Of a stretch of DNA of 64,000 nt, positions 49,206-60,714 are shown in pieces. Both the position numbers and the translations under genes were made by a program. The notes beneath the pieces are model-generated. The model worked only from the letters and a program-made list of their open reading frames with translations. It made no database searches and was not told where the DNA came from. Within the stretch, counting starts at the first letter, position 1, and the number at the start of each line of letters is the position of its first letter. The stretch comes from Spraguea lophii (lineage: Eukaryota > Microsporidia > Spragueidae), in NCBI GenBank assembly GCA_001887945.1, contig LDOQ01000010.1:1-64000 (forward strand), read 5' to 3'.

Positions 49206-50685
49206 TCTACTTAAAAAATTAGGTGAATTAAATAATTAAAACTTAATATAGTATTTTCATTAAATATCACATTTAATTTCTATTGCTATTTATTTTATTA
49301 TTTATATTTTTTTTATTCTACTTATTTCTTATTTATTTTTTTTATTACTAGGTTAGGTTAGGTTGGTATTTCTATAAAAATATTATATATTTTTATGGTT
49401 TACTATCTTTCTCAATCTATTTATTATCTTTTTTTATTTGATATACATTATATTTCATCATTTACAATTTATTTATAGCTATGTCAATCTCTTATTTTAT
49501 ACGTCTTAAATTATACGATACTTTATTATGAAGTATTTTTAGATATTCGTTTTTCTTTCAAATATTTATATGTGTATATATTACGAATGTTAAATTATAT
49601 ATTCGCCAAAAAATTTTATGAATTATTGGATTCAATAATGCAATCCAAATATTCGATTATGTATATTTACTAGTAAAACTGTTATTGTTAATAATTTATT
49701 ATTTTTTCAATGGTAATATATAATTTTATACAAGCTATGATTTATGATAAAATCTGGACATATTTATTTCCACTTGAATTTAGAAGAAAAAAAAATTAAA
49801 TAACAAAAATATCATGTAGATATAAAATAAAAATCGAATAAATAAAATATATGCGTTTTTTTAGAATCCTAGGAAAAACGTCAATTTACACGTCATAAAA
49901 ACTAACTTTAAGTTGAAAGAATAATATGTAAATCGAAATTATGTACGTTCATTGGGTTTGGAAATATATAACCATTTTAAAATATGTGTATATACTTGTA
50001 AAATTAAATTATTTTATACATTTTTTAACATACATAATATTTTGAATTCAAAATTTACCTTTTTTAAAAATTATAGTTATTTTAACATAATTTCAAGTAA
50101 AAAAATATTTATGAAAATCAAATATTTCAATATAAATATCTATTTTATGAACAACATCTATAACATTTGAAGAACTAATTTGAAAATCATTAACAAATAA
50201 ATACAAGAATATTAATTCTATTTTATAATTAAAAAATGAATGTAACATAAAAGAATATTTATCAAAACAATCAAAACCTTTTATAATTAAATTAAAAAAA
50301 GTGAATATACTATGAATTAATCTAATAAATTATATTAAATATATTTTTTAAATAATGTTTTTTCAGACGTTTTTTAACTACTTTTTGGTAGTAACAAAAA
50401 TATTTCAATTTTCCATTTATATATAAATTTAATGACGTATCAAATATTGACGAAATTGTATTTTTTTTAAAAATATTCCAAACAAAATAAGCAACTGTTT
50501 ATGGAATATCACACTAAAGTAGTAATTTTTTACAACTAAAGGTCTTTGGAATAGTATCATATACATTGTGTAGATTCTAAATTTTGAAGCTAATAAACCT
50601 TTGGAGAATAACTTTAAAAAATTTAAGTAATTATCTATTAATAGATAATTAATAGAATATATATACAATATATTTGGGAAACAAT
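49206..50685. other. AT-rich intergenic stretch
   Basis: No gene supported. A doubled TTAGG unit (ACTAGGTTAGGTTAGGTTGG at about 49348-49367) stands out. A perfect 24-bp palindrome at 50628-50651 is listed separately. Confidence 0.4.
50628..50651. promoter_or_regulatory. 24-bp perfect palindrome upstream of kinase gene
   Basis: The half-site is TAATTATCTATT and its exact reverse complement follows without a spacer. It ends 34 bases before the ATG of the first kinase gene. It could be a dimeric factor site, but AT-rich DNA produces such palindromes readily. Confidence 0.3.
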
Positions 50686-51984
50686 ATGAATATTATTATT
50701 CTTAGTTTTATTCGGAATCTCAATGCATCGGAAGAGAAACAACACTCCGGTGGAGCAATATCAAAAGAAAATAACAATGGGAACACATATTATGTTAGAA
50801 ATTATCTGGATAGAAAAGTTTTAGAACCTGTTGATACAAAGGAAACCGATAGTATAAATTTAATAAAAGATTTACAGAGACTCGAATTAGAATCGAGTGA
50901 AGACGAGTTGGGAACTGACGATGATGAAGAAACATTAGGTGCTACCGGAGGCGTTGAAAGTCTTACTGAAGAATTTGCTTATACTAAAAGAGGCCCAATT
51001 TGTGGAAAATTAAAAGTGGTGAAAAAATTAAATGAATTTCAAGCATTTTGTGAACAAGAAAGTAATATAAGTTCTGAAGAAATTATATTTCCACCATACG
51101 ATACAGCCATATATGAAGAAAATATAATGGAAAATGTGGAAGAAGCAAAAAAACTTTTAGAAAAAGATGATAAACAATTTATGGAAAAGAAATTTAAAAA
51201 AATAGCTTTCTTGGGTTCAGGTACATATGGTAATGTATTTTTATTCAAAACCAGAGATAAGGGTGTAAGTGTAGCTATCAAACATACAACGTTTGAAAAT
51301 CCATTATTTATAGGCACAAAGGAGCACGAAGTTACAGAAAAATTATCAAAAATGTCTCATAAAAATATTATACAATTTTATGATCAGATCATAGTTAATG
51401 AAAGTATGCTTATTTTTATGGAGCTTTGTCCCGGGGAATCTTTACATCATTTTATTTCAAATAAGAAAAATGAAATGTCTGATTTTTCTAAACGAGAAAT
51501 AATTGGACAGGCATTCGAAGGAATATCTTTTTTGCACGATAATGAGATTGTACACGGAGATATATCAACCGGTAATATATTAGTAAATAAAAAGGGTAAG
51601 GTTAAGATCATAGATTTTGGCTTTTCCCGTCTTTTAAAACTGGGTACATATATAAGAGGGGCACCACAGTTATGTTGGTTTACTTCACCTGAAATACTTC
51701 ATGGTATATATTCACATTCTTCCGATATTTGGGCAATGGCTATATGTATGTATGCTGTATACGAACGAGAATACCCGTTTAATACTACTGTTATTGAAGA
51801 AAACGTACTTAAACGCAAACGTTTTATATGTATTTACACAGAAAATACTCCAATAATTGCAAGAAATTTAATTGATAAAATGCTCCACCCGAAGCTTTCA
51901 CAAAGATTAGGACCAAATAAAGGGGATATTTATCTATTACGTCAAGATCCGTATTTTTCAGCAACAAGTTTCGCTACAGGATAA
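50686..51984 (+). CDS. Secreted protein kinase, array member 1, 432 aa
   Basis: I start at the ATG at 50686, since the longer frame uses TTG. The N-terminus MNIIILSFIRNLNASEE fits a signal peptide. Residues 20-165 are acidic linker (ESSEDELGTDDDEE). Residues 170-420 are a complete Ser/Thr-type kinase domain: Gly-loop LGSGTYGNV (from Leu176), VAIK with Lys199, catalytic loop HGDISTGN with Asp292, and DFG with Asp310 (IIDFGFSR). The HGD in place of HRD is shared with the other three members. It appears catalytically competent. A signal peptide on a kinase suggests action in the host cell or secretory lumen, which is inference. Confidence 0.87.
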   Translation: MNIIILSFIRNLNASEEKQHSGGAISKENNNGNTYYVRNYLDRKVLEPVDTKETDSINLIKDLQRLELESSEDELGTDDDEETLGATGGVESLTEEFAYTKRGPICGKLKVVKKLNEFQAFCEQESNISSEEIIFPPYDTAIYEENIMENVEEAKKLLEKDDKQFMEKKFKKIAFLGSGTYGNVFLFKTRDKGVSVAIKHTTFENPLFIGTKEHEVTEKLSKMSHKNIIQFYDQIIVNESMLIFMELCPGESLHHFISNKKNEMSDFSKREIIGQAFEGISFLHDNEIVHGDISTGNILVNKKGKVKIIDFGFSRLLKLGTYIRGAPQLCWFTSPEILHGIYSHSSDIWAMAICMYAVYEREYPFNTTVIEENVLKRKRFICIYTENTPIIARNLIDKMLHPKLSQRLGPNKGDIYLLRQDPYFSATSFATG

Positions 51985-53269
51985 AATTTATTGGAATATG
52001 TAATAAGTTTTAAAAGAATAAAAGTTTGTTGTTTAATTTGAAAATGTTGTCATATTTTTTTAATTACCATTTTGATTATCATTAAAGGACTTTCATTGTT
52101 TTAAAAAAATCATAATCTGGGATTATCTGTTTTTGAATTATGAGTAACTAATACGAATTACTTTCGTTTTTATATGCATTAATCGTATTTTATGTTCCAG
52201 AATGGTAAAATTTTCCATATAATATAATTATAATTCTTGCTGAATTGATAAAATTTTTATCTTTTTCTTGATATAACATCGGTTGAGTCGTTAATCAATA
52301 CAAAGATTGTAAATACACCAATCAAGCATTATTTTAATCGAGTAATAAAATCATTGTATAGATATAATCAAAATATACTATTAAATCATTATATATTCCT
52401 CTACCCTTCTTCTCGCTTCTATTTCCAATATCTTTTATTTCTGAACGGAAATTTTCAAAGTTTCGTAATTAGTTACCATGTTACGATCACTGAGTCAGGC
52501 CGATTTAAACGGTTGCTTTACATTGTAAATTATAAATTTACAATTACAAAAAAAGGTTTATAATAAATAATAATATTGAATTTAAAATATTATAAATAAA
52601 TTTGTTAATATAACGATTATAAACAGGATAAATAATATAATAGGTTTGGGCATAATAAATTGTGCGAAATCGGTATTTTATTAATGATTTAATTCATATT
52701 TTAAATGAAACAATTACAGTAATTTAAATATTTATTGTGTATTTTCTTTATGATAGATTGAATTATTGCTATCGTATTACGTTAGTAAAATATCAATATA
52801 TAAAATTAATCCTATGATTTTTTGTTGTTGTATTTAGTCGCTTGATAAAAAATCGCTTATGGTCTTTCAACATTTTAAAGGAACACAAAATGAAAATCTC
52901 GTATTTTAAGTAAAAATGAAAAGATAATAAAAATTAATTACTAAGTATAAGGCAACATATATAATTTTTACGAAATGAAATAATTGTTATTTTAAAAAAT
53001 TATATATTTTTACAAAACCATTTAGACGAACACTTTCATAAAATATAATTAAATTATTAATATAAAAATATTAAAGGAAATATATATCTACATCCCGAAA
53101 ATCCATCTTGTTTTGATAAATTTCATAAATATATTAAAATAACCAACATCAAATAATATTTTGCTTTTTGATTAATAATGTAAATATTAAAAATAGAAAA
53201 GGTTTTATTAAAAACATTATTTCAAAAAAAGACAATGAAATATAAATTTAGTTATGGTTTTCGTTATCC
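51985..53269. other. Intergenic stretch between kinase genes
   Basis: Holds an old minus-strand SINE (52140-52350). No further kinase fragment is recognisable. Confidence 0.4.
52140..52350 (-). repeat. Ancient SINE fragment (minus strand)
   Basis: Recognisable blocks, reverse-complemented: TATGCATTAATCGTATTTTA, TATGTTCCAGAATG, TAATCAATACAAAGATTGTA and CACCAATCAAGCATTATTTT. They are in the expected order. The ends are lost. Confidence 0.6.
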
Positions 53270-54607
53270 ATGTTTACAATTATTATCATTTTTTTAGAAT
53301 ATTTTACTTGCACAGAAGAACCCGCATCATGTGACTCACAAACTTTAACAAAAATTAATAATGAACGAAAAAATATAACTTTAAAAGTAGCATTAAACAA
53401 AAAAGGTAAAAGAAAAAAATCGCCGTGTGTCTTGTCTGAATATGAATTCGATTTATTGATTCATCCTTCGTCAAGTTCTGATGTTTTTGAAATAAAGGGA
53501 CAAAAAAACGAAAAGACGTGTAATCCAGTTGACAAGATCTGTTTAGATGACAATCCTCTATACAACAAGAAAGAAGTGTGTTTAGATATAAAAATCAGAG
53601 AGCGTACCAAATTTGTCAACAAATATAAGAATTTTCATAAAGAAAAAAAACATTCAAAATTTCTAAAAAGTTTTAGAAACCTACGACGGGTAGTATCAGA
53701 ATGGTCGATATATACCAAAAATTTACAAACCAATATAAAGATAGTAAAAAAATTGGTTCTTCAAAAAGATTTACATCCTCTTAAAAGAAAATTTAAAATG
53801 ATAGGTCTTCTGGGATCAGGATCATATAGTAAAGTTTCTTTATACATGACAAATGATACTGGTGTATGTACCGCGATAAAGCACACAATAGCAAGAAATC
53901 CATATTTTTCTGGAATGAATGAATATGACGTATGTAAAAAACTAATGTCTCTTAATCATATAAATATTATAAGAATTTTTGATATTGTTAATATGGATAA
54001 TGAGACACTTATATTCATGGAGTTTAAACCCGGTCAATCTTTAAAAAATTTTGTAGAACATAATAATGAGATTGATGAAGATTTAAAAAGAAAAATAATA
54101 AAACAATGTTTTAACGGTATTGAATTTCTACATAATCATGATATTGTACACGGAGATATATCCACTAAAAATATTTTGGTACTCTGTGATTATATCGTAA
54201 AAATAATTAATTTCGGATTTTCAAGATTTTTAAAATATGGCGAGGAAGTGAGAATTGAGAAATCATTATCCTCGTTTGCATCGCCGGAAAGGATTACGGG
54301 TAGATACTTACATTCTGACGATCTTTGGTCAATGGCTATTTGCATACATTATATATACGAACGATCATTTCCATTCACAAAAACCGACCTCAAAATATAT
54401 GTGAGTAAAAGAGGACCATTGGTTTACAATCCAGGAATATGTACGCCAATCGATATGGTGGATCTTATAGGAAAAATGTTAAATATAAAACTTATTCATA
54501 GGTTAGGTACATCGCAAGGTGATATTAAAATTATTAAGAAACATAAATGCTTTTGTAAAAGTAAACTGAAGCGTTATATTTCAATATTTGTGCGTCATAA
54601 AAATTAA
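53270..54607 (+). CDS. Secreted protein kinase-like protein, array member 2 (NFG), 445 aa
   Basis: The signal peptide candidate is MFTIIIIFLEYFTCTEE. The linker is basic and Cys-containing (Cys21, Cys55, Cys87, Cys93, Cys103). The kinase domain has Gly-loop LGSGSYSKV (from Leu181), AIK with Lys204 and HGDISTKN with Asp296, but the DFG motif reads INFGFSR: the magnesium-binding Asp is Asn314. Everything else in the fold is intact, including SFASPERI for the activation segment. This member is probably catalytically impaired or works as a pseudokinase scaffold. It is closest to member 1 in the catalytic loop and in EHTI/KHT-type sequence around the Lys. Confidence 0.85.
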   Translation: MFTIIIIFLEYFTCTEEPASCDSQTLTKINNERKNITLKVALNKKGKRKKSPCVLSEYEFDLLIHPSSSSDVFEIKGQKNEKTCNPVDKICLDDNPLYNKKEVCLDIKIRERTKFVNKYKNFHKEKKHSKFLKSFRNLRRVVSEWSIYTKNLQTNIKIVKKLVLQKDLHPLKRKFKMIGLLGSGSYSKVSLYMTNDTGVCTAIKHTIARNPYFSGMNEYDVCKKLMSLNHINIIRIFDIVNMDNETLIFMEFKPGQSLKNFVEHNNEIDEDLKRKIIKQCFNGIEFLHNHDIVHGDISTKNILVLCDYIVKIINFGFSRFLKYGEEVRIEKSLSSFASPERITGRYLHSDDLWSMAICIHYIYERSFPFTKTDLKIYVSKRGPLVYNPGICTPIDMVDLIGKMLNIKLIHRLGTSQGDIKIIKKHKCFCKSKLKRYISIFVRHKN

Positions 54608-56420
54608 TTAAACTTTTTTTATGTGATTTAATTGAATATTCAGATCAAGTTATCTTATGACGAAGATGTGATTTAAAAAAATTAGCCTTTATATATTCTC
54701 ATTGAAATTTTAAATTAAGATATATGAAAATGTTTAAAAAATATTTGTTATATTAATCTCATTTTTATACAGCATTTATATTTAAAATTTATATATCTGT
54801 TTTGTGAAGCCTGTAAAACTAGAATATTTAGTGTTAATTGAGAATTTTTGACTCTTTTTTTCATTTGTGTTATTAATAAAAATGTAATTATTAATTTTAC
54901 ATGACTTATAATTTCAAATAAATAAACCAAATTGAAAGTCTTTGACAACATATAGAACAATCTATTATTTTTAAAAATGTATTGTATAATATAATTTTAT
55001 CAGATTTTTGTTGTATATAAATATATGTTACATCTTGACAACACTGACGTGTATGTTCAACCCAATAAGATTTTAACAGATGAAATGAATCAAAATGTCG
55101 ATAATATTGACAGTTAATCAAAAAAGAAAATAAATAAATCATATTTCAAGAATAAATATCTTCGATCTTAAATATCCAAATTAATTTTTTTTATTTTCAA
55201 TAATATAGTTTATAGCCGAAATATTTCGTTTATATATGAAAAAATCGTAATAAAAACAGTTTTACGCGATAAATAGTGATTAAATCGATGTATTGTTCAT
55301 TATTATATATAATTTATATATGAATTATACAACATATTTATCATGGATATAAAAATTTAGAAAAGCTTATCGATGACGACTTAAAAAATAATTTTTTAAT
55401 CTGAAAAATATTCATTTTAAACGTAATTACTATGATCTAATTGTTTATTAAAATACAGAATAAAAAATTACAATATTATTTTATATATAAGTATTAAGTA
55501 ATTAAAATACAAAGAATATAGTTAACGTAAGGAGGGATCAAACTTTTAAAACCGATTGAATATGACTCAGGAAAACCCCATCGTGTTTTTATGCGTATAA
55601 AAATATTCTTGATAAATAATATAATATCTCTATCATCGAATAATTAAAAATTAATTTCAAACATTAATTCGATTCATTGAAGTAAAAATTAAATTTATTC
55701 AAATTTAGAAATTAGTAATTCTCGAACGCTTTATAATCATTGTTTTAAAATTTTCAAAAATTAATATCAAATGTTAAAGAATGTACAAAAACTCAATACT
55801 TAACTGTTAAAAGTTCATAATGGTGTTTATCGAATAAAAAATTATGAGATGTTCATGATATACAAGGATGACTACCAAATAAGTATTGTTCTTTAAATAT
55901 ATTGTGATTGAAACTTTATCCTTTGAATTATAAAAGAAATTAGTCGAAGCAACTAATTATTTTTTATTAAAATATTATAAGGAGTCCAACTGGTCGTTAT
56001 AATAACACATAAATGTTATAAACATACACTGGTTCAATATTACCATTAAATTAAGTGGTTTAAAGATATATTAAAATATTTGGCCATAGAATAAAGGTTT
56101 ATTTAATTTACATATGGTTAATGAACGAATTATCCTTTACTGTCGCTTTGTCGATAATACTGATATATATTAACGTTGTATCAAATTTAACGTTGGTGCA
56201 ATATTATTTGTCGATACACAACGAGTATATAATATAAAACATATATGTTCTACAAATTAATATCCACTTTTTATTATTATTAATCATAATAATCCAATTT
56301 TAAGAAAAAACATTTACTTTTTTTATTATATTGCTTATTAATTGCAAAAAAACAATTATAACTGGTTCAATAATTATATAATTATTATTTACTGTATTAG
56401 GGAAATCAAAAAATAATAAA
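54608..56420. other. Intergenic stretch between kinase genes
   Basis: About 1.8 kb. Some short frames (for example minus strand 54906-55142) look weakly protein-like but have no start context or motif. I see no kinase fragment. Confidence 0.35.
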
Positions 56421-57704
56421 ATGAATAAAAAGTTTAGCTCCATGATAATATTTACAATTATAATGCAGATATTTTGTGGGCCATATGAAAAGTTGCCAAA
56501 GATGTCGCGACGAGAAATAAAATCTTTAATTAAAACTCCCGGCTTAACATCAAGCTTCCCGATATATCCTACTTCCAGAAAAAAGGAAGATAAAGCTTCA
56601 AAAATATTATTTCCTTCACGAAACGCTGATAGAAATCCGACAGATGTAAAAAATAATAACATAGCTTCTAATCAAAAACAACAAGGTGCGTGTCGTAAGA
56701 AGCCTGCCATTTTAAAAAGTATGCCTGTTTCAAAAGCAATTGGTATAAAACATCACCTTCGGCCTATTATATATCTCCCAATTTATATACCTATCAAAAA
56801 TGATGATATGATGAAGGAGTGTTTATTACAAAATAATATAATAGAAAGTATCAATGAATGTAGAATGTATTCATTAAAAGGTGAAGCTGATTATTTACGT
56901 AAAGTTTATACGGAAATAAAAAAATTAGGGGAAGGGTCGTATGGGACTGTTCATTTATATAAGGTAAGAGATAAAGATGCACATGTTGCTGTAAAGTTAA
57001 CAGCGATCAAAAATAAAATAAGTAGCGATCTTCAAGAATATGAAGTATGCAAAGAACTTATAGAATTAAATCATCGCAATGTAATAAGAATTTATGGTAT
57101 ATTTTTAGGTAAAAAATATATGTTAATATTTATGAATTATGAACGCGGATACAGTTTAGCCCAGATCGTTTTAAAATATAATGTTCATTATGAATTCAAA
57201 AGAGAAATAATGGCACAAGTCACTGAAGGAATAGCTTTTTTACATAGAAGTGATATTGTTCATGGTGATTTATCCCCTAATAATATTATGATTGATTTAA
57301 GGGGAATTGTAAAGTTAATTGATTTCGGGTTTTCTCGAAATATGAAGATGGGAGAAGAAATATGTATACCCCCAACATCGACAATCTATCTTTCGAATGG
57401 AAGGGCTTTGGGTAGATATAAACATTCAGATGATTATCATTCATTAGGCATATGTATATTCTTTATTCATGAAGAAAAATTACCGAGTTATAGGGAAGAG
57501 TTTATAAAAAAAGTTATGGTTGAACGTCATATTGATTTTGAGTTTGGTATGAATAGTACAGTTGAGGAGGTAGACATTGTAATACAATTGATAGATGGTA
57601 AATCGGATTCTCGGTCGAATCCAAAAGAAAGTACTGTAAAAATCATAAGGAAACATAATTATTTTAAAGGAACTAGTTTTGCAAGATTAGAAACAATTGT
57701 CTGA
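56421..57704 (+). CDS. Secreted protein kinase, array member 3, 427 aa
   Basis: It starts MNKKFSSMIIFTIIMQIFCG, a typical signal peptide. A basic linker of about 140 residues follows. The kinase domain has LGEGSYGTV (from Leu169), VAVK with Lys192, HGDLSPNN with Asp283 and DFG with Asp301 (LIDFGFSR). The catalytic residues are complete. The block YEFKREIMAQVTEGIAFLH is nearly the same as in member 4, so these two are recent sisters. The activation segment (PTSTIYLSNGRALG) lacks the APE-type triplet seen in most kinases. Confidence 0.87.
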   Translation: MNKKFSSMIIFTIIMQIFCGPYEKLPKMSRREIKSLIKTPGLTSSFPIYPTSRKKEDKASKILFPSRNADRNPTDVKNNNIASNQKQQGACRKKPAILKSMPVSKAIGIKHHLRPIIYLPIYIPIKNDDMMKECLLQNNIIESINECRMYSLKGEADYLRKVYTEIKKLGEGSYGTVHLYKVRDKDAHVAVKLTAIKNKISSDLQEYEVCKELIELNHRNVIRIYGIFLGKKYMLIFMNYERGYSLAQIVLKYNVHYEFKREIMAQVTEGIAFLHRSDIVHGDLSPNNIMIDLRGIVKLIDFGFSRNMKMGEEICIPPTSTIYLSNGRALGRYKHSDDYHSLGICIFFIHEEKLPSYREEFIKKVMVERHIDFEFGMNSTVEEVDIVIQLIDGKSDSRSNPKESTVKIIRKHNYFKGTSFARLETIV

Positions 57705-58080
57705 TTTTGTATTATTGAGAATTGCTCGTACTTAACTATTAAAAATTGTGATATTGAAAAAATTAAAGAATATAAAATACTTTTTATATATTCAAATTTA
57801 TAAAATTTTCAATTAATATTATTTTTAATTACAATGACTTTTAAAAATTCACATTTTATTTTATGCGTGTTAACCTTACGAAAATAAATAAACACTTTAA
57901 TATAAACAATAGAATAAAGTGGGAAGATTCTGACCAGGTTTGAAAAATAGGATTGAAATTTTTTTAAACATACAATTAAAAAAATGGTATTATTTTTTTC
58001 ATGTTTTTTAAATTCCTCATTTATTATACAATCCATGATATTTTGAAAATTTGCGAATCATTTTTATTTAAAATATTTTT

Positions 58081-58104
58081 TATTCTAGATTTAAATCTAG
58101 AATA
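58081..58104. repeat. 24-bp perfect palindrome
   Basis: The half-site TATTCTAGATTT is followed at once by its exact reverse complement. It lies about 100 bases beyond the transposase relic and could be part of that element's end or chance. Confidence 0.35.
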
Positions 58105-58189
58105 CCACACGCATTGTAGTTTATGAAAAGTTTATCATCTTAATTATCTATCGCATCTTTTAAATATTTATTTTCATAGCTTTTTTCTT

Positions 58190-58640
58190 TGTTTTTGTGC
58201 TTAGTTATTCTTTTATTTCATCATCAATGTTTTGTTTAGCAATATATATTGCATCGTTTTTCAATATTGTTCTTTTTTTGTCTGGATTATTATTCCTTCC
58301 AATATGGTTTTTGCTGATACTTATGTTTTTTTCTCAAACTTTTAATATTTTCTATGATCAACTCATTAAACCTTTCCCTCCTATTGTTATTAAAATAGTT
58401 CATGTATATTTTGTTATCAATATCATTCGACAATAAATTTGCTAGATTATGCTTGTTTTCCAAAACATATATTACCTGATTTTTATTTATACGAAATTTC
58501 TTCGAAATTCTTTTTTTTACCATTAAATCATTGATCTTTCAAATATATTTTCAATTTCTCTTTTTTCTTCCAACTTTTTTAAAGGTTTTTTGTTTTTCAG
58601 CCATAATTGGAATTTTTCCATTTTTTTAATAAGTAAACAA
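58190..58640 (-). pseudogene. Relic of a Tigger/pogo-type transposase N-terminus
   Basis: Three minus-strand pieces join only through frame changes. The first (about 58530-58635) begins MEKFQLWLKNKKPLKKLEEK. The second (58290-58523) contains KKRISKKFRINKNQVIYVLE, which has the helix-turn-helix pattern (SKKF-x-INKNQVIYVL) of CENP-B/pogo DNA-binding domains. The third (about 58190-58290) reads TILKNDAIYIAKQNIDDEI, resembling the second CENP-B-type domain. Two shifts and missing downstream DDE sequence mark it as dead. The family call rests on motif shape only. Confidence 0.5.
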
Positions 58641-59414
58641 TAAAAGGTCATTGAAAAAACAATAACTTCAAAAAGATGGTTGATAATTTAATAAATAAAA
58701 ACTTGTTAAAAAGTTTTAAAACCCAGTTATTTATAAAAATAAAAAATATGTTTGTAAATTTCATTCTTTACTGTATTTAGAATGCAAAGAATTTTTTGGT
58801 ATTTACGTTTAATTTGATCAAAATGCAGATTTGATAGTTCAATTTATTGCATTCTAAAACATTGACTCTTTCAAATCCGAGTTAAACTTATATTGTTTAA
58901 TTTAAACCGTATATGTATTTGCAATTGTATTACACTTTAACGTAATAAATATTTATATATGATATAATGGCTGATATCTCTTAGTTTTAATGTAATTTCA
59001 GCTTATATTTTTAGATAATATTAGCTAAAATATTAATCAAATACGAGTCAAAACAACATCATATGATCTTATTCGGCCATAACAATGAAATAAATGGCAA
59101 GATACATTGAAATAATATTATAAAGCTTCGTCCTATTCAATTCTTCTTTTAGTTCAACGATTATTTTGTTATTTCGAAAATCTTCTAAAATAAAAACGTG
59201 AAAGCTTCATTCTTAGAATTTGATTATTATCTTATTATCACTGAGTCTGACTAATTTCGCATGTGAATATAATAATATAACGAAGATAAAAAGGAAATGA
59301 ATAAACGTTTGAAAATATTAAACATCATATTTTTAATGATAGCAGATTTAATTAATAAATTGTGTGTATTATAAATAAAATTTCTGTTTTTTATGATACC
59401 AGAAATTCTCAAAT

Positions 59415-59895
59415 TACAATGAAATTCTAAACCCCAAGCCTGGCGGGTTCGAATCCCTCATCCAGAAAAAAATTTCAAAACAAAAAATAATAATAATAAA
59501 CGCAGAAGAGAAGAAAAAGGTTGTTGAGTGGGTGAGGTTTCGATAGTGCAGCATAGCTGTGCCTTGTATGCCGGCCCGTTACTAGATTAAAGTAGTGTTT
59601 AGCTGATGTATTTGCAATCCCTGTATTGATTTGTGACTCGGCCAATACTATGCAACGAAAGAGGCTGGGAATTCCTTAAGAACTGGAAAAGGGGCGGCGA
59701 CGTGCACCAGACGCAAAATTCTAACACTCTGGAGCATAAGGTAAGATGAGATTAATGCATATCTGTAGCGAAACTAGTTAGTACAAGCTTAAATTCGTTC
59801 GAGGAACCGAAGGTGACAGACAATGGTAGGCCGCAACCGGCCAGGAAGCTTTGATAAATAAAAGTTTCATTAGTAAAAAAAATACAATAAAATTC
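59415..59895 (+). repeat. Young SINE copy with target-site duplication
   Basis: The element lies at about 59428-59882 between near-identical 13-base repeats (59415-59427 and 59883-59895, one mismatch). The 5' end is truncated inside the head: the A-box is gone but GGGTTCGAATCCCTC remains. The body and 3' end match the copies at 18878 and 9456 closely, including GACTCGGCCAATACTATGCA, ACCAGACGCAAAATTC and AGTTTCATTAGTAAAAAA. Confidence 0.9.
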
Positions 59896-60714
59896 GAGGT
59901 AAATAATTTTTATTGGCTTTTGATTGGTTATTTATTGTTAACTTTAAAACTAGAAACCATATCTTTTTAATGCTATTAAATCGAACACATTTATATGATT
60001 GGTTTAAAATAAATAATAGTTAACATTTGACACACAATATTATAAAAGCAAACAACAATTAGTTAGTATATATTTTCTAAAAATAAATTTATGAAATATT
60101 TCAAAATATTTAAAAAACAAAGGAAAAAATTCCAAATTTACTTTAAACAAGATAAATTACTTTATAAAATAATATTCAATTTTATATTTCAAATTTAGAA
60201 AGTATATTAATAAAAACACAACTTTAAATATTTATATTCTGTAATATGTTATAAAAATTAATTTTTTTCCGTTGTAATTTTTTATTATTAAGGAACTTAA
60301 TTAAATAAATTATTTTTTAAAGAATATCTTGGATATGTTGACTTAGTTAATCTATCTTATTTAGGATCATAACAAATCTTATCTGGGATTTAAAAAGTTG
60401 TTTTTTAAAATTCTTGATTCATATAATGTAATCTTTAAAAATATATGTTGATACCTGATATTAACGGTTATTTTATAATAAATTAATAAATTAGGATATA
60501 TAAAACTTTTTCTATATCTGTTAATAGATATATTAAATAGAAAACATTTATTTTATCAAGTTTTGTGTGATGTGATGATATTACTCACATATAACAACAA
60601 CGTCGGATTTTTACTTTATTAAGGAAATATAACTATTAACCATATGTTTCTTATTCTCTTATTTTCTATATAAAGTAAATATTCAATTTTAAAATATTAC
60701 GAATTTTTTTTACT

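Larger units (their letters stand above)
57705..60714. other. Gene-poor stretch between kinase genes 3 and 4
   Basis: Holds a transposase relic (58190-58640), a 24-bp palindrome (58081-58104) and a young SINE (59415-59895). No further gene seen. Confidence 0.5.

Noticed and set aside
49348..49370. TTAGG-type telomere-like repeats
   Set aside because: Only about three units are present, with unremarkable sequence on both sides. This is too short to call an internal telomere relic.
49952..50170. A 72-codon plus-strand frame
   Set aside because: Composition is only Ile, Tyr, Asn, Phe and Lys, which is what random AT-rich DNA gives.
57809..58036. A 75-codon minus-strand frame after kinase 3
   Set aside because: Hydrophobic, Ile/Phe/Lys-rich translation typical of AT-rich noise. 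No start motif and no link to the transposase relic's domains.
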